From positions 361,347 to 407,341 of the forward strand of contig CACOPD010000001.1 of assembly GCA_902628835.1 (NCBI GenBank): 45,995 nt of DNA, given 5' to 3'. Every line of letters begins with the position of its first letter. The first letter of the stretch is position 1. The position numbers and the translations under genes were made by a program. Origin of the DNA: an uncultured Alphaproteobacteria bacterium. Its GTDB lineage: Bacteria > Pseudomonadota > Alphaproteobacteria > HIMB59 > GCA-002718135. This document shows positions 31,878 to 42,985 of the stretch, in pieces. The notes beneath the pieces were generated by a model. That model made no database searches. It had not been told where the DNA came from and saw nothing but the letters and a program-made list of their open reading frames with translations.

Positions 31878-33046
31878 TGAATAAAATTTTATTAATAATA
31901 ACTGGTTCTATAGCAGCGTCTAGATGTAAAGAAATTATTACTTTACTTAGTAATAAAGAAGTTAATATTAGCTGCATACTAACTAAAGAAGCAAAAAAGT
32001 ATGTAAAAATATCAGATATAAAAAAAATACTTAAAGATAGAATATTTGTTGATGAAGATGAGAAAAAAAATAAGATGCTTCATATTAATTTATCGAGAGA
32101 TAATGATATAATAGTTGTATGCCCAGCTACAGCTAATTCTATTGCAAAGTTTGCTAATGGATATGGAGATAATTTAGCTTCTAATACGTTACTTGCTTCA
32201 AATAAAAAAATTTTGTTTGTCCCCGCAATGAATAGCTTTATGTGGCACAATAAAATTAATCAAAAAAATGTGAGATTATTAAAAGAAAGTGGTCATGAGT
32301 TTATTGGCCCAAAAGTTGGAAAACTAAAATGTGGAGAATTTGGTTTAGGCAGAATTGATAACTCAAAAAATATAGTAAATAGAATTTTAAGCAGATTAGT
32401 AAATATCAATTTATTAAAAGATAAAAAATGCCTAGTAACTGCAGGACCAACGATTGAAATGATTGATCCAGTTAGGTTTATATCAAATCAATCTTCTGGA
32501 AAACAAGGCTATGAAATTGCTTCACAACTTGTTTTATATGGAGCGAATGTAACCTTGATATCTGGACCAACAAATTTAGACCCTCCACCGAATTTAAAAT
32601 TTATTCAAATAAAATCAGCAAACGAAATGTATCAAAAAATTAGAAAAATTTCTCAAATTGATATAGGAATCTTTACTGCTGCAGTATCTGATTTTAAAAA
32701 TAAAAATATCAATAAATGTAAGATAAAAAAAAATAAAAAATTAAACATTAATCTTTATAAGAATATTGATATTCTAGAAAAAATTGGAAAAAGCAAAACT
32801 CAAAGGCCTAAATTTTTAGTTGGTTTTGCAGCTGAAACTGGAAGCATTAATAATGCCAGAAAAAAATTAGTAGATAAACAATGTGATATGATGATTTACA
32901 ATAAAATTGATAGTAAAAATAAAGTTTTTGGTTCAGATTATAATCGAATATCGATAATTACAAAAAACCAGATAAAAAAGTTTAAGAAAATGACAAAGGT
33001 AAATTGTGCAAAGCAAATTATAAAACAAATCTATAATACTATATAG
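31877..33046 (+). CDS. coaBC: Bifunctional phosphopantothenoylcysteine decarboxylase / synthetase
   Basis: The 389-residue protein carries out two steps of coenzyme A synthesis. The FMN-dependent decarboxylase half shows GSIAASRCKEI, active-site His in LHINLSRD, PAMNSFMW and the lid cysteine in KCGEFGLGRI. The synthetase half begins near residue 180 with CLVTAGPTIEMIDPVRFISN and includes FTAAVSDF. It is fused as in most bacteria and coupled to ubiE by a TAATG overlap. dut, often next, is not found; a MoeB/ThiF-like gene follows. Confidence 0.96.
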   Translation: MNKILLIITGSIAASRCKEIITLLSNKEVNISCILTKEAKKYVKISDIKKILKDRIFVDEDEKKNKMLHINLSRDNDIIVVCPATANSIAKFANGYGDNLASNTLLASNKKILFVPAMNSFMWHNKINQKNVRLLKESGHEFIGPKVGKLKCGEFGLGRIDNSKNIVNRILSRLVNINLLKDKKCLVTAGPTIEMIDPVRFISNQSSGKQGYEIASQLVLYGANVTLISGPTNLDPPPNLKFIQIKSANEMYQKIRKISQIDIGIFTAAVSDFKNKNINKCKIKKNKKLNINLYKNIDILEKIGKSKTQRPKFLVGFAAETGSINNARKKLVDKQCDMMIYNKIDSKNKVFGSDYNRISIITKNQIKKFKKMTKVNCAKQIIKQIYNTI

Positions 33047-33050
33047 AGTT

Positions 33051-33803
33051 ATGAATAATTACTCTGAGGAAGAATATAAAATTTTCAGTAGGTTATTTAT
33101 TTTAAATGAATTTTCTGAAGAAAATCTTAAAAAATTATCTAACATAAAAATTGGTATTGTGGGTATGGGGGGTATAGGATGTCCTTTAAGTCAATATTTA
33201 GTAAATTCTGGAATTAAAGAATTGTTAATAATAGATGGAGACATTGTTGAAAAAAGTAATCTTAATAGACAAATTTTGTTTAATTTAAATGATATTGGAA
33301 AAAAAAAAGTTGATGTAGCAAAATACAAACTAAAATTAATCAATACTGAATGTAAAATTAATACAATTGATGAAAATATTAATTCTTTAAATTTAAATTA
33401 TTTAAAAGGATGTTCTATAATTGTTGATGCAACTGATGATTGGAATAGTTCTAAATTATTAAATGAATATTGTGTTAAAAACTCAATAAACTTTTTATAT
33501 TCCTCTGCATTAAGACACGATTTGCAAATAATTCTTTTCAATAATTCAAGTAAAAATAATCATCTGTGTTTAAATTGTATATTTCCCAACAAAGATGATA
33601 TTGATCTTCCTAGGTGTAGTGTAGTTGGTATTTCAGGTATTTCTGCAGGGTTAACTGGTTTGATCACTGCTCAAAAAATAATTAATTTTTATTTAAATTT
33701 AAAGGATGAAACTAATATAATGACAATTTCTGATGGAAAAAAATTAAGCATTGATAATATTCTTATTAAAAGTAAACATGATTGTTATTTAAAATCAATT
33801 TAA
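33051..33803 (+). CDS. E1-like adenylating protein, MoeB/ThiF/HesA family
   Basis: The 250-residue protein has the Rossmann nucleotide loop IGIVGMGGIGCPLSQYL, the adenylation segment DGDIVEKSNLNRQILF and the catalytic cysteine region PRCSVVGISG. It would adenylate the C-terminal glycine of a sulfur-carrier protein (MoaD or ThiS). The zinc site seems incomplete: the first pair CLNC is present, but at the C-terminus only one cysteine remains (HDCYLKSI). Which sulfur carrier it serves cannot be decided here. Confidence 0.85.
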   Translation: MNNYSEEEYKIFSRLFILNEFSEENLKKLSNIKIGIVGMGGIGCPLSQYLVNSGIKELLIIDGDIVEKSNLNRQILFNLNDIGKKKVDVAKYKLKLINTECKINTIDENINSLNLNYLKGCSIIVDATDDWNSSKLLNEYCVKNSINFLYSSALRHDLQIILFNNSSKNNHLCLNCIFPNKDDIDLPRCSVVGISGISAGLTGLITAQKIINFYLNLKDETNIMTISDGKKLSIDNILIKSKHDCYLKSI

Positions 33804-33842
33804 GTTAATTGATAAATACATAAAAAAAGTTTAATTAAAATT

Positions 33843-34349
33843 ATGAAACAAAATTCATTTACCTACGATCAATTAATTGATTGTGCAAAAGGTGTTCTTT
33901 TTGGAAAAGGGAATGCTCAGCTTCCAATGCCTCCTATGTTAATGTTTGATAGAATTACTTCAATAAATGAGACTGGTGGAGAATTTTCTAAAGGTGAGGT
34001 TATTGCAGAATTAGATATTAAAGAAGACTTATGGTTTTTTGAATGTCATTTTAAGGATGATCCGGTAATGCCAGGTTGTTTAGGTTTGGATGCTATGTGG
34101 CAATTACTTGGTTTTTATTTAGGATGGCTTGGCCAACCAGGAAAAGGTAGAGCTTTAGGAGTTGGTGAAGTTAAGTTTACCGGTCAGGTATTACAAAAAG
34201 TCAAAAAAGTTACTTACCATATATCTCTTAAAAGACTTATATTAAGAAAATTAATTTTAGGAGTTGGAGATGGTGTTTTAAAAGCTGACGGTGAAACAAT
34301 TTATGAAGCTAAAGATATGAAAGTCGGTTTATTTTCACCTGAGAAATAA
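33843..34349 (+). CDS. fabA: 3-hydroxydecanoyl-ACP dehydratase/isomerase
   Basis: The 168-residue hot-dog-fold enzyme has the active-site segment [20 protein letters not shown] with catalytic His and, in GLDAMW, Asp, diagnostic of FabA rather than FabZ. It dehydrates 3-hydroxydecanoyl-ACP and isomerises the product to cis-3, opening anaerobic unsaturated fatty-acid synthesis. It heads the fabA-fabB-fabI cluster, with a 39-bp AT-rich gap before it. Confidence 0.97.
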   Translation: MKQNSFTYDQLIDCAKGVLFGKGNAQLPMPPMLMFDRITSINETGGEFSKGEVIAELDIKEDLWFFECHFKDDPVMPGCLGLDAMWQLLGFYLGWLGQPGKGRALGVGEVKFTGQVLQKVKKVTYHISLKRLILRKLILGVGDGVLKADGETIYEAKDMKVGLFSPEK

Positions 34350-34352
34350 ATA

Positions 34353-35570
34353 ATGAATAGAGTAGTAGTAACAGGTTTAGGTATAGTATCATGTATTGGT
34401 AATAATCAATCGGATGTTATAGACAGTCTTAAAAATTTAAAATCTGGGATAACAAGTGCAGAAGAGTATGAAGAGTTTTCTTTTAGAAGTCTTGTACACG
34501 GTAAACCAAATATAGATATTAGTAACGAAATTGATAGAAGATTACTAAGGTTTATGGGTGATGGAGCTGCCTACAACTATATTGCGATGAAAGATGCTAT
34601 AGACGACTCAGGGCTGGAGGATAGTGATATTTCAAATGAAATGACTGGTATAATTGTTGGTTCAGGTGGTCCATCTACACAAAATTTGTTTAAGTCTTCT
34701 GAAATTGGAAAGAGTTCGGGTTCAAAAAAAATTGGACCATTTATGGTGCCAAGAGCAATGTCCAGTACAAATTCTGCAACGCTTGCGACTCCTTTTAAAA
34801 TTAAAGGAGTTAACTATTCAATTACTTCGGCATGTTCTACAAGTTCACATTGTATTGGTAATGCTTACGAACTAATTCAGATGGGAAAACAAAATATTGT
34901 TTTTGCTGGAGGAGGTGAAGAGCTCCATTGGACTTTATCAATTTTATTTGATGCAATGGGTGCTTTGTCATCAAAATATAATTCTTCTCCAAACAAATCT
35001 TCAAGGGCATATGATGCAGATAGGGATGGATTTGTAATTGCTGGTGGGGGTGGAACTTTGGTACTTGAAGAATTAGAGCATGCAAAAGCTAGAGGTGCTA
35101 AAATATATGGTGAAATAACAGGATATGGAGCAACCTCAGATGGATACGATATGGTACAGCCTTCTGGAGAAGGAGCAGAAAGATGCATGAGGCAAGCATT
35201 AAAAAATATTGATGGTAAAATTGATTATATAAATACACATGGGACAAGCACTCCAATAGGAGATGTAAAAGAGTTGGAAGCAATCAAAAATGTTTTTGGC
35301 TCAAATATTCCTAAAATGAGCTCAACTAAATCTTTGACTGGTCATTCTTTAGGGGCAACTGGTGTGCATGAAGCGATTTATAGTTTATTAATGATGAAAA
35401 ATAATTTTATTAGTGGCTCTGCTAATATTGAAAATCTCGATAATAGTGCCAAAGATTGTAATATTCTTTTAAAAACGGAAAATGACGTTGAAATTGAGCA
35501 TGTTATGTCGAATAGTTTTGGTTTTGGTGGTACAAATGCAACATTAGTATTTTCAAAATATCATGCTTAG
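34353..35570 (+). CDS. fabB: 3-oxoacyl-ACP synthase I
   Basis: The 405-residue condensing enzyme has the nucleophile in [10 protein letters not shown], active-site histidines in [10 protein letters not shown] and [12 protein letters not shown], and the C-terminal [14 protein letters not shown]. FabB elongates the cis-3-decenoyl-ACP made by FabA, so the pair supplies membrane unsaturation. It starts 3 bp after fabA and overlaps fabI by 8 bp. Confidence 0.97.
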   Translation: MNRVVVTGLGIVSCIGNNQSDVIDSLKNLKSGITSAEEYEEFSFRSLVHGKPNIDISNEIDRRLLRFMGDGAAYNYIAMKDAIDDSGLEDSDISNEMTGIIVGSGGPSTQNLFKSSEIGKSSGSKKIGPFMVPRAMSSTNSATLATPFKIKGVNYSITSACSTSSHCIGNAYELIQMGKQNIVFAGGGEELHWTLSILFDAMGALSSKYNSSPNKSSRAYDADRDGFVIAGGGGTLVLEELEHAKARGAKIYGEITGYGATSDGYDMVQPSGEGAERCMRQALKNIDGKIDYINTHGTSTPIGDVKELEAIKNVFGSNIPKMSSTKSLTGHSLGATGVHEAIYSLLMMKNNFISGSANIENLDNSAKDCNILLKTENDVEIEHVMSNSFGFGGTNATLVFSKYHA

Positions 35571-36336
35571 AAATAAAAAAGGTTTAGTATTTGGTATTGC
35601 AAATAATCATTCAATTGCATGGGGAATAGCAAAACAACTATCTGAAAATGGTGCTGAAATAGCCATTGGTTATCAAAATGAAATATTATTGAAGAGGGTG
35701 AAACCACTTTCTGAAGAAATTAATTCAAAAATATTAATAGAATGTGATTTTAATAATGATGACTCAATAAACAAATCTGTAGAAATTATAAAAAAAGAAT
35801 GGGGCACAATTGATTTTATAATTCATGCTGTTGCATTTGCAGATAAGTCAGAGTTAAATGGAAGATATGTTGATACTACGAAGGATAATTTTATTAATTG
35901 TTTGGAAATATCATGTTTTTCTTTAACTAGTCTTGCAAGAAATTTTGAACCTATAATGAATGATGGAGGAAGTATTCTCACCCTTACTTTTTATGGGTCA
36001 AATAAAGTAATACCAAATTATAATTTAATGGGAATTGCAAAAGCCGGTTTAGAAACAAGTGTAAAATACTTGAGTGTGGATTTAGGTACTAGAAATATTC
36101 GTGTTAATGCAATTTCAGCAGGACCTATGAGAACAATTGCTGGTGCAGCAATAAATAATGCTAGGGAGGTTTTTAAATTCACAGAAGAACATTCAGCACT
36201 GAAACGAAATGCAAAACTAGATGAAATTGGTAAATCTGCTTTATACTTTATTAGTGATTTATCTTCTGCAGTTACTGGTGAAGTACATTATGTTGACTGT
36301 GGTTACAATATTATTGGAATGCCCAATAAATTCTAA
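35563..36336 (+). CDS. fabI: Enoyl-ACP reductase (NADH)
   Basis: The 257-residue short-chain reductase has the N-terminal [14 protein letters not shown] cofactor loop and the active-site region [15 protein letters not shown] with the Tyr-x6-Lys pair typical of Fab[12 protein letters not shown] forms the substrate-binding loop. It completes each elongation cycle. It overlaps fabB by 8 bp upstream and the convergent glycerophosphodiesterase by 4 bp. Confidence 0.96.
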   Translation: MLRNKKGLVFGIANNHSIAWGIAKQLSENGAEIAIGYQNEILLKRVKPLSEEINSKILIECDFNNDDSINKSVEIIKKEWGTIDFIIHAVAFADKSELNGRYVDTTKDNFINCLEISCFSLTSLARNFEPIMNDGGSILTLTFYGSNKVIPNYNLMGIAKAGLETSVKYLSVDLGTRNIRVNAISAGPMRTIAGAAINNAREVFKFTEEHSALKRNAKLDEIGKSALYFISDLSSAVTGEVHYVDCGYNIIGMPNKF

Positions 36337-37088
36337 AATTTTCCCAATAAATCTAAAGGATTATCAACAAAAATACTATCAACACCCATGGAGAAAATAT
36401 CATTAGCACTAGATAAATTTATATTTTTATCTGAATAAACAGTTATTGCCATATTGGATTCTTTAATTTTTTTTATAATATCAGCCGTAACAAGACCTAT
36501 ATTTAATCCACAAATTTTTAAATCATGTTTAATTGATATGCTAATCAAATCATCAATATTATATTCTTTAAAATCATCTAATAAAAAACTACGTATAGAT
36601 TGGGGGCAAAGTTTTGAAATTTCTAAGATAGAAATCATATCAAATGAGGAAAAAAAAATATTTATTTGATTAATATTTTTTATAATTTTATATATTTGAT
36701 AAACATTTTCTTTTTCAAAATTTTTATTGGGTTTTAATTCAATATTTAAATTACCATTATTATTAGCACACAAACTTAGAATATCTTCTAATTTTGGAAC
36801 AAAAATATTTGTATTTTTTTTGTAAAAAAATTTTCCAGCATCAAGTTTTTTTATGTTTTCATAATCATAATCAATTGCAAGTCCACTTCCGTTAGTAGTT
36901 CTATCAAGTGTGTCATCATGCAATAAAATTGGAACTCTGTCTTTTGAAATCTTAACATCTATTTCTACAAAACTTAAACCTAAATCAAATGCCTTTAAAA
37001 TAGATTCTAAAGTGTTTTCTGGACATAGATCTTTTACACCTCTATGTCCAATTAATTTAGGTAATTTAAGCGTTTTCTTCTGCGTCAA
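36333..37088 (-). CDS. Glycerophosphodiester phosphodiesterase
   Basis: The 251-residue TIM-barrel enzyme has [19 protein letters not shown] and [20 protein letters not shown], giving the two catalytic histidines and the metal-binding Glu-x-Asp. It hydrolyses glycerophosphodiesters from membrane lipid turnover to glycerol-3-phosphate and an alcohol. There is no signal peptide, so it is probably cytoplasmic (UgpQ-like). No ATG is available: the likely start is TTG at 37088, 23 bp inside pnp, so expression is probably coupled to pnp. Confidence 0.93.
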   Translation of the reverse strand: MTQKKTLKLPKLIGHRGVKDLCPENTLESILKAFDLGLSFVEIDVKISKDRVPILLHDDTLDRTTNGSGLAIDYDYENIKKLDAGKFFYKKNTNIFVPKLEDILSLCANNNGNLNIELKPNKNFEKENVYQIYKIIKNINQINIFFSSFDMISILEISKLCPQSIRSFLLDDFKEYNIDDLISISIKHDLKICGLNIGLVTADIIKKIKESNMAITVYSDKNINLSSANDIFSMGVDSIFVDNPLDLLGKF

Positions 37089-39159
37089 CTGCTTTCATAG
37101 AAAGTTTTATTTTTCCTCTTGAGTCGATATCCAATACTTTTACTTTAACGATATCTCCTTCATTAATAACATCTTCAACTTTCTCTACTCTTTCATTTTT
37201 TAACTGACTAATATGAACAAGACCATCAGTAGATCCCATGAAATTAACAAAAGCACCAAAGTCCATTATCTTTATAACTTTACCGTCATAAATTTTACCA
37301 ATCTCTGGCTCTTCGACAATACCTTTGATCCATTCTAATGCATCATTTCCAGATTTTTGATCTACAGCTGCAATACTTACTAAACCTTCATCATTAATTT
37401 CAATTTTAGCTCCAGTTGTTTCAGATATTTCTCTAATAACTGCTCCTCCTTTACCAATAACTTCTCTAATTTTATCTTTGTTTATTTGTAGATTAGTTAT
37501 TGTTGGCGCATATTGAGAAATCGATTGATTAGGTTTATCAATTGCTTTAGCCATTTCACCAAGTATATGGAGGCGTCCATCTTTAGCTTGCGCTAATGCT
37601 TCTTCCATAATTTCAGCTGTGATACTAGTTATTTTAATATCCATTTGTAATGAAGTTATTCCTTCAGAAGTTCCTGCAACTTTAAAATCCATATCACCAA
37701 GATGATCTTCATCGCCAAGTATGTCTGATAATATCACATATTTATCATTCTCTTTAATTAAGCCCATCGCGATACCTGCTACTGGTCTTTCTAAAGGCAC
37801 TCCTGCATCCATTAATGACATTGAGGTACCACAAACAGTTGCCATAGAGCTAGATCCATTAGATTCTGTAATTTCAGATACAACTCTATAAGTGTAAGGA
37901 AACTTTTCTTTTGAAGGTAACATTGGGTGAATAGCTCTCCAAGCTAATTTTCCATGTCCTATTTCTCTTCTACTGGTAGAACCTATTCTTCCAACTTCTC
38001 CAACAGAGTAAGGTGGAAAATTGTAATGAAGCATAAAATTCTCTGTATATTCACCATCAATTGCATCTATTCTTTGCTCGTCTTGTCCAGTTCCCAAAGT
38101 AGAAACTACAAGAGCTTGTGTTTCTCCTCTTGTAAATAATGCAGACCCGTGAGTTCTTTCTAAAACTCCAGTTTCACACACAATTGGACGGACTGTTTTT
38201 GTATCTCTTCCATCAATTCTATTACCAGTATTAATTAATTCTCCTCTAACTATATCTTTTTCTACATTTTTTATTGCATCTGAAACCAATACTTGTGAGA
38301 GTGTTTCACTTACAAATTTTTCAGAAATTTCATTTCGTAACGAAGATAATTTTTCTGATCTTTTTTGTTTTTCAGTTATTTTATAAGCATCTACAAAATC
38401 TTTACCAAAATCTTCGTTGATCTTAGATGGTAGATTTTTAATTTTTTCATCTTTTTCTATAAGTTCCCAAGGTTCTTTTGCCGCTTTTTTAGCTAAGGAA
38501 ATTATTGCTTCAATCACTGTTTTATAATTTTCTTGACCAATAACTACTGCATCTAGCATTTGCTTTTCTGAAAGCTCGTGAGCTTCAGACTCGATCATTA
38601 GTACACCTTCCTTAGTCCCTGCCAATACTAATTCTAGTTTAGAATTTGATAATTGACTCTTACTCGGGTTAACAACAAACTCATCGTCTATGAAACCAAT
38701 CTTAATTGCTCCAAGCGGGCCTAAAAATGGCAAACCAGATAAAGTTAATGCAGCACTTGCTGCTACCATTGCTACAACATCTGAGTCATTTTCTTGATCA
38801 TGTGATAATACAGTACAAGTAACTTGGGTCTCATTTTTGAAATCTTTATGAAATAAAGGTCTAACTGGCCTATCAATTAATCGAGAAACTAATGTTTCTT
38901 TTTCAGTTGGTCTAGCCTCTCTTTTAAAAAAACCACCAGGTATTTTTCCTACAGAATAATATTTTTCTTGATAATTTACTGTTAAGGGAAAAAAATCCAT
39001 ATCAGGATTTGCTTCTTTTGCAGCAACTACATTACACATAACTGTCGTACCGCCATAAGTGGCTATAACTGTTGAGTCGGCTTGTCTTGCTATTTTTCCA
39101 GTTTCTAATTTAAGTGTTCTTCCAGCCCATTCAATTTCTACATTTTTCACATCAAACAT
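37066..39159 (-). CDS. pnp: Polynucleotide phosphorylase
   Basis: The 697-residue 3'-5' exoribonuclease has two RNase PH domains (the second with [14 protein letters not shown] and the active-site segment [19 protein letters not shown]), a KH domain ([15 protein letters not shown]) and a C-terminal S1 domain ([19 protein letters not shown]). It is a trimeric RNA-degradation enzyme and core of degradosome-like complexes. rpsO precedes it by 22 bp, the conserved pair in many bacteria. Confidence 0.98.
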   Translation of the reverse strand: MFDVKNVEIEWAGRTLKLETGKIARQADSTVIATYGGTTVMCNVVAAKEANPDMDFFPLTVNYQEKYYSVGKIPGGFFKREARPTEKETLVSRLIDRPVRPLFHKDFKNETQVTCTVLSHDQENDSDVVAMVAASAALTLSGLPFLGPLGAIKIGFIDDEFVVNPSKSQLSNSKLELVLAGTKEGVLMIESEAHELSEKQMLDAVVIGQENYKTVIEAIISLAKKAAKEPWELIEKDEKIKNLPSKINEDFGKDFVDAYKITEKQKRSEKLSSLRNEISEKFVSETLSQVLVSDAIKNVEKDIVRGELINTGNRIDGRDTKTVRPIVCETGVLERTHGSALFTRGETQALVVSTLGTGQDEQRIDAIDGEYTENFMLHYNFPPYSVGEVGRIGSTSRREIGHGKLAWRAIHPMLPSKEKFPYTYRVVSEITESNGSSSMATVCGTSMSLMDAGVPLERPVAGIAMGLIKENDKYVILSDILGDEDHLGDMDFKVAGTSEGITSLQMDIKITSITAEIMEEALAQAKDGRLHILGEMAKAIDKPNQSISQYAPTITNLQINKDKIREVIGKGGAVIREISETTGAKIEINDEGLVSIAAVDQKSGNDALEWIKGIVEEPEIGKIYDGKVIKIMDFGAFVNFMGSTDGLVHISQLKNERVEKVEDVINEGDIVKVKVLDIDSRGKIKLSMKAVDAEENA

Positions 39160-39181
39160 AATTTTTATTTATCCTCTTTTT

Positions 39182-39451
39182 TTAACCTCTAATATTTAAT
39201 TTTTTTATTAAATCTGAATATTCAGATTTATTTTTTTTAGATAAGTAGTTTAATAATTTTTTTCTTTTATTAACTAATGATACTAGTCCTCTTTTTGAAT
39301 GATTATCTTTATTGTGAGTCTTAAAATGTTCAGTTAAATTTTTTATTCTTTCTGTTAAAACTGCTATCTGAACACCTGCTGATCCAGTATCTTTTTCATT
39401 TTTAGAAAATTCATTAATAAGATTTTTTTTATTTTCTTTTGTTATCGACAT
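39182..39451 (-). CDS. rpsO: 30S ribosomal protein S15
   Basis: The 89-residue four-helix protein includes [20 protein letters not shown] and the 16S-binding segment [19 protein letters not shown], both diagnostic of S15. A good SD (GGAG on the minus strand, about 6 nt before the ATG) is present, unlike most genes in the window. It sits between truB and pnp as in many bacteria. In E. coli S15 represses its own translation; no matching structure is evident here. Confidence 0.97.
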   Translation of the reverse strand: MSITKENKKNLINEFSKNEKDTGSAGVQIAVLTERIKNLTEHFKTHNKDNHSKRGLVSLVNKRKKLLNYLSKKNKSEYSDLIKKLNIRG

Positions 39452-39459
39452 CGGTTCTC

Positions 39460-40365
39460 CTATATTAATATTTTATTTGGTTTAAACAAATTACCATCTA
39501 ATTTGCCTATTGAGACAATGTCTCCTTTCTTAAATAAAAAAATATTTTTTTTATCTAAGTTTATTGACGAAGGATTTAAAATTTTTCTTTCATCAATTTT
39601 AATAGATCTTCCAAAAGATAAATTTTCAATATCTAATTTTTCTTCAATTTCATAAGCCAAGATGTCGTCCAGCATAGAAATTGTAGTGGAGATACAATTA
39701 ATTTCTCCGTGCGTTTGTCCTATTTTTAGAAGATCGTCCAGTAAAATCGAATTTTTTTCACTGAATTTACCTACTTTTGACCTTTTCAATGAAGAAATGT
39801 GTCCATATGTTTTAAGATCTATAGCTAAATCACGAGCTAGACTTCTAACATAAAAGCCCTGCCCGCATAAAATTTTAAATGACGTTTTGTTAATACTGTG
39901 ATTAGTAATACACAGATCTTCGATAAAAACTTTTTTTGGTTGAATCGTAAATTTTTTATTTTCTCTAAATAATTTATAAGCTCTTTTACCATTAATTTTA
40001 ACTGCTGAGACTTTTGGAGGTGTTTGACTTATAAAACCAATATAATTAATGATTTTTTTTTCTATTTCTTTTCTTTTAGGAAGATAACTTGATTCAAATA
40101 AAATTTCACCCTCTGCATCATCTGTTGTTGTTTGAATGCCCCAAGTTATTGTAAACTCATATTCTTTGTTCGTATTGCTAATATATGGAATTAGTTTTGT
40201 AGCTTTTCCTATAGCAATTGGTAACACACCCTCTGCCATAGGATCTAAAGTGCCTGCGTGACCAATTTTATCAATTAAAAAATTTTTTTTAATAGAATTA
40301 ATGGCTTTAAAAGATGTAATATTTTTAGGTTTATATAAATTTATCCAACCTTGTTTTGGAATCAT
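39460..40365 (-). CDS. truB: tRNA pseudouridine-55 synthase
   Basis: The 301-residue enzyme makes the T-loop pseudouridine in tRNAs. [23 protein letters not shown] contains the catalytic aspartate, and [12 protein letters not shown] forms the C-terminal part of the active site. The ATG shares its first base with the rbfA stop (TAATG), so translation is coupled. Confidence 0.97.
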   Translation of the reverse strand: MIPKQGWINLYKPKNITSFKAINSIKKNFLIDKIGHAGTLDPMAEGVLPIAIGKATKLIPYISNTNKEYEFTITWGIQTTTDDAEGEILFESSYLPKRKEIEKKIINYIGFISQTPPKVSAVKINGKRAYKLFRENKKFTIQPKKVFIEDLCITNHSINKTSFKILCGQGFYVRSLARDLAIDLKTYGHISSLKRSKVGKFSEKNSILLDDLLKIGQTHGEINCISTTISMLDDILAYEIEEKLDIENLSFGRSIKIDERKILNPSSINLDKKNIFLFKKGDIVSIGKLDGNLFKPNKILI

Positions 40366-40730
40366 TACTTAATATCTCTTAAGACATTTTTATTTAATAA
40401 AAGGTTTTCAATTTTTTCTGCCTCGTCAAATGTGTCGTCTAAATAAAAAGAGAGTCTGGGAGTAAATTTTGAATTAATTTTTGCTTTTGAAAGAAACTTC
40501 TGAAAAATATATTTTCTATCCTTCAAAATATCTAAAATTTCTGATTTGTCTTTACCGCCAAGAGGCATAAAGTATACGTTTGCAATTTTTAAATCCTTAG
40601 ACATTCTAACAAATGATATTGTTATAGATGCAGAATTAATATTTTCGTCAAAAAAATCTTCTTTTAATAAACAATCACTTAGTAATGATCTTATTAGTTC
40701 ACCAAATCTAATTTGCCTCTGCGTATCCAT
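40365..40730 (-). CDS. rbfA: Ribosome-binding factor A
   Basis: The 121-residue KH-fold protein assists late 30S maturation around the 16S 5' helix. RQIRFGELIRSLLSDCL and the C-terminal FTPRLSFYLDDTFDEAEKIE are characteristic. It lies 12 bp after infB, in the standard infB-rbfA-truB-rpsO-pnp order. Confidence 0.95.
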   Translation of the reverse strand: MDTQRQIRFGELIRSLLSDCLLKEDFFDENINSASITISFVRMSKDLKIANVYFMPLGGKDKSEILDILKDRKYIFQKFLSKAKINSKFTPRLSFYLDDTFDEAEKIENLLLNKNVLRDIK

Positions 40731-40742
40731 TGTAAAAAAACA

Positions 40743-42983
40743 TTATAACTTTCTACTTGTAGAAACTTCTTCAAATGTTTCAATAATATCACCTACTTTT
40801 ATATCACTATAATTATCTAGCATTACACCACACTCAAAACCTGACTTAACCTCGGATACTTCTTCCTTAAATCTTTTTAAGCTACTAATTTGTCCTTTAT
40901 GAATGACGATGTTATCTCTAAGAATTCTAATCTGTGATTTTCTAGAAATAAGACCATCTTTAACCATACACCCTGCAATATTACCTACTTTTGATATATT
41001 AAAGACCTCTCTAATCTCAACATTACCTGTGATATTTTCTGAAATATCAGGTTTTAATAAACCAGATAAAAGATTTTTTACATCGTCAATAAGTTCATAA
41101 ATTATTGAATAATATTTAATATCGACACCATCTCTTTTTGCGATATCTCTTGCATGAGGAAGTGCTCTAACATTGAAACCAACAATAAAGCCTCTGCCAG
41201 AACCGGCTAAAGTAACATCACTCTCAGTTATTGCACCTACACCTTTATAAATAACATTAACCTTAACTTCATCAGTTGAGAGTTTAGTTATTGAATTTTC
41301 AATTGCTTCAGCTGATCCTTGAACATCCGTTTTAATTACTACTGGCAGGCTAGTTGCTTCACCTTTATTAATTTGAGCAAACATTTCTTCAACATTTGAT
41401 TTAACGACTGTATTTTTTTGAATTTGTAGTTTACTTGATCTAAATTCTGCAATTTTACGAGCAATACTTTCATTTTCAACAACAATAAAATCATCACCAG
41501 CTAATGGATTAGAATCAAATCCAAGAACTTCAACAGGTACTGACGGCTCAGCATGCTTTATATTTTTTCCTTTGTCATCAATTAAAGCTTTAACTTTGCC
41601 CCACTCAGATCCAGATACAAATATATTGCTTACTTTTAATGTTCCTTTTTGAACTAAAACTGTTGCAACTGAACCTCTTCCTTTTTCTAGTTTAGATTCA
41701 ATTACAGATCCTCTAGCTTTTCTATCTGGATTAGCTTTAAGATTAAGAAGGTCTGCCTGTAAATGAATGGCTTCTTCTAACTTATCTAAATTTGTTCCTT
41801 TAGTTGCTGATACTTCAATATCTAATACTTCACCGCTAAGTTTTTCAACAATAACTTCATGACTGAGTAGTTCATTTCTAACTTTGTCAGGATCAGCCCC
41901 TGGAAGATCAATTTTGTTGATAGCAACTATTATTGGTACTTCAGCAGATTTTGCATGAGCAATTGATTCAATTGTTTGAGGTTTAATTCCGTCATCAGCA
42001 GCCACGACAAGTATGACTATATCAGTTGTTTTAGATCCTCTAGCTCTCATATTTGAGAAAGCGGCATGACCTGGAGTATCAATAAATGTAATTTTTTTAT
42101 TATTATTATTGATTTGATAAGCACCAATATGCTGTGTAATGCCGCCAGCCTCACCAGATACCACATTACTTTTTCTAAAAGCATCAAGTAAAGAAGTTTT
42201 TCCATGATCAACATGACCCATAATTGTCACTACAGGAGCTCTTTTAACAAGACTATCTTCTGTATCTTCAAAATCTTTAATATCATTTAATACATCATCA
42301 TCTTTAACTACAGTTGCTTTATGACCTAACTCTTCTGCAACTAATTGTGCTGTATCAGATTCCAAAGATTGCGTAGCATTTGCCATAACACCCATTTTCA
42401 TTAAAATCTTAACTACATCGGCAGTCTTTTCTGCCATTCTGTTTGCTAAATCTTGGACTGTAATAAAATCAGGTATAGAAATATCTCTAGAGATTTTATT
42501 ATCATCTTCCTCATTTATTGATTTTAATCTTTCTTTTTCTCTTGCTCTTTTTATTTTTGCTAAACTTGGAAATTTATCAAATTCTTGTTCTTCTTGTTCT
42601 AGTATTTTTTTTGCATCTGATTTACTGAAATCATCTTCAAGTGGTCTAAGAGTAGATTTTTTTTGTTGGGTTTTTTTATCTGCAGTTTTTTTATTTTTAT
42701 TTTCAAAATTTCTAGTTTTGTTAGGAGAGGAGAAGTTTGGTTGTGGTGAGGAATTTATACTAGGTCTTGGTGTTCTTAAACTAGATGAACCTCTAAAATT
42801 TGATTGAGTAGTGGATGAGCTTTTCTGTTGATTATTTTTGTTTTTAAAAACAATTTGTATTGTCTTCTTATTACCACTGGTTCTTGCTTTATCACCTGCT
42901 GGACCAAGATTTTTTCTTATTTGCAATCTTCCTGATGATGATAATTTAAGTGGTTTTTTCTTGTTACCTTTATCCTTATCCAA
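40743..42983 (-). CDS. infB: Translation initiation factor IF-2
   Basis: The 746-residue GTPase positions initiator tRNA. An alphaproteobacterial N-terminus (KKPLKLSSSGRLQIRKNLGP) leads into a short, low-complexity linker rich in Ser, Asn, Lys and Gln. The G domain starts with GHVDHGKTSLLDAF (residues 256-269), with DTPGHAAF and NKIDLPGAD following. The start is TTG at 42983, 2 bp after the nusA stop; rnpM (ylxR), often found between them, is absent. The linker is shorter than in many relatives. Confidence 0.97.
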   Translation of the reverse strand: MDKDKGNKKKPLKLSSSGRLQIRKNLGPAGDKARTSGNKKTIQIVFKNKNNQQKSSSTTQSNFRGSSSLRTPRPSINSSPQPNFSSPNKTRNFENKNKKTADKKTQQKKSTLRPLEDDFSKSDAKKILEQEEQEFDKFPSLAKIKRAREKERLKSINEEDDNKISRDISIPDFITVQDLANRMAEKTADVVKILMKMGVMANATQSLESDTAQLVAEELGHKATVVKDDDVLNDIKDFEDTEDSLVKRAPVVTIMGHVDHGKTSLLDAFRKSNVVSGEAGGITQHIGAYQINNNNKKITFIDTPGHAAFSNMRARGSKTTDIVILVVAADDGIKPQTIESIAHAKSAEVPIIVAINKIDLPGADPDKVRNELLSHEVIVEKLSGEVLDIEVSATKGTNLDKLEEAIHLQADLLNLKANPDRKARGSVIESKLEKGRGSVATVLVQKGTLKVSNIFVSGSEWGKVKALIDDKGKNIKHAEPSVPVEVLGFDSNPLAGDDFIVVENESIARKIAEFRSSKLQIQKNTVVKSNVEEMFAQINKGEATSLPVVIKTDVQGSAEAIENSITKLSTDEVKVNVIYKGVGAITESDVTLAGSGRGFIVGFNVRALPHARDIAKRDGVDIKYYSIIYELIDDVKNLLSGLLKPDISENITGNVEIREVFNISKVGNIAGCMVKDGLISRKSQIRILRDNIVIHKGQISSLKRFKEEVSEVKSGFECGVMLDNYSDIKVGDIIETFEEVSTSRKL

Positions 42984-42985
42984 TT

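Noticed and set aside
34837-35283. Several antisense ORFs inside fabB
   Set aside because: They are reading-frame shadows of a well-conserved enzyme, with histidine- and leucine-rich sequences typical of antisense translation.
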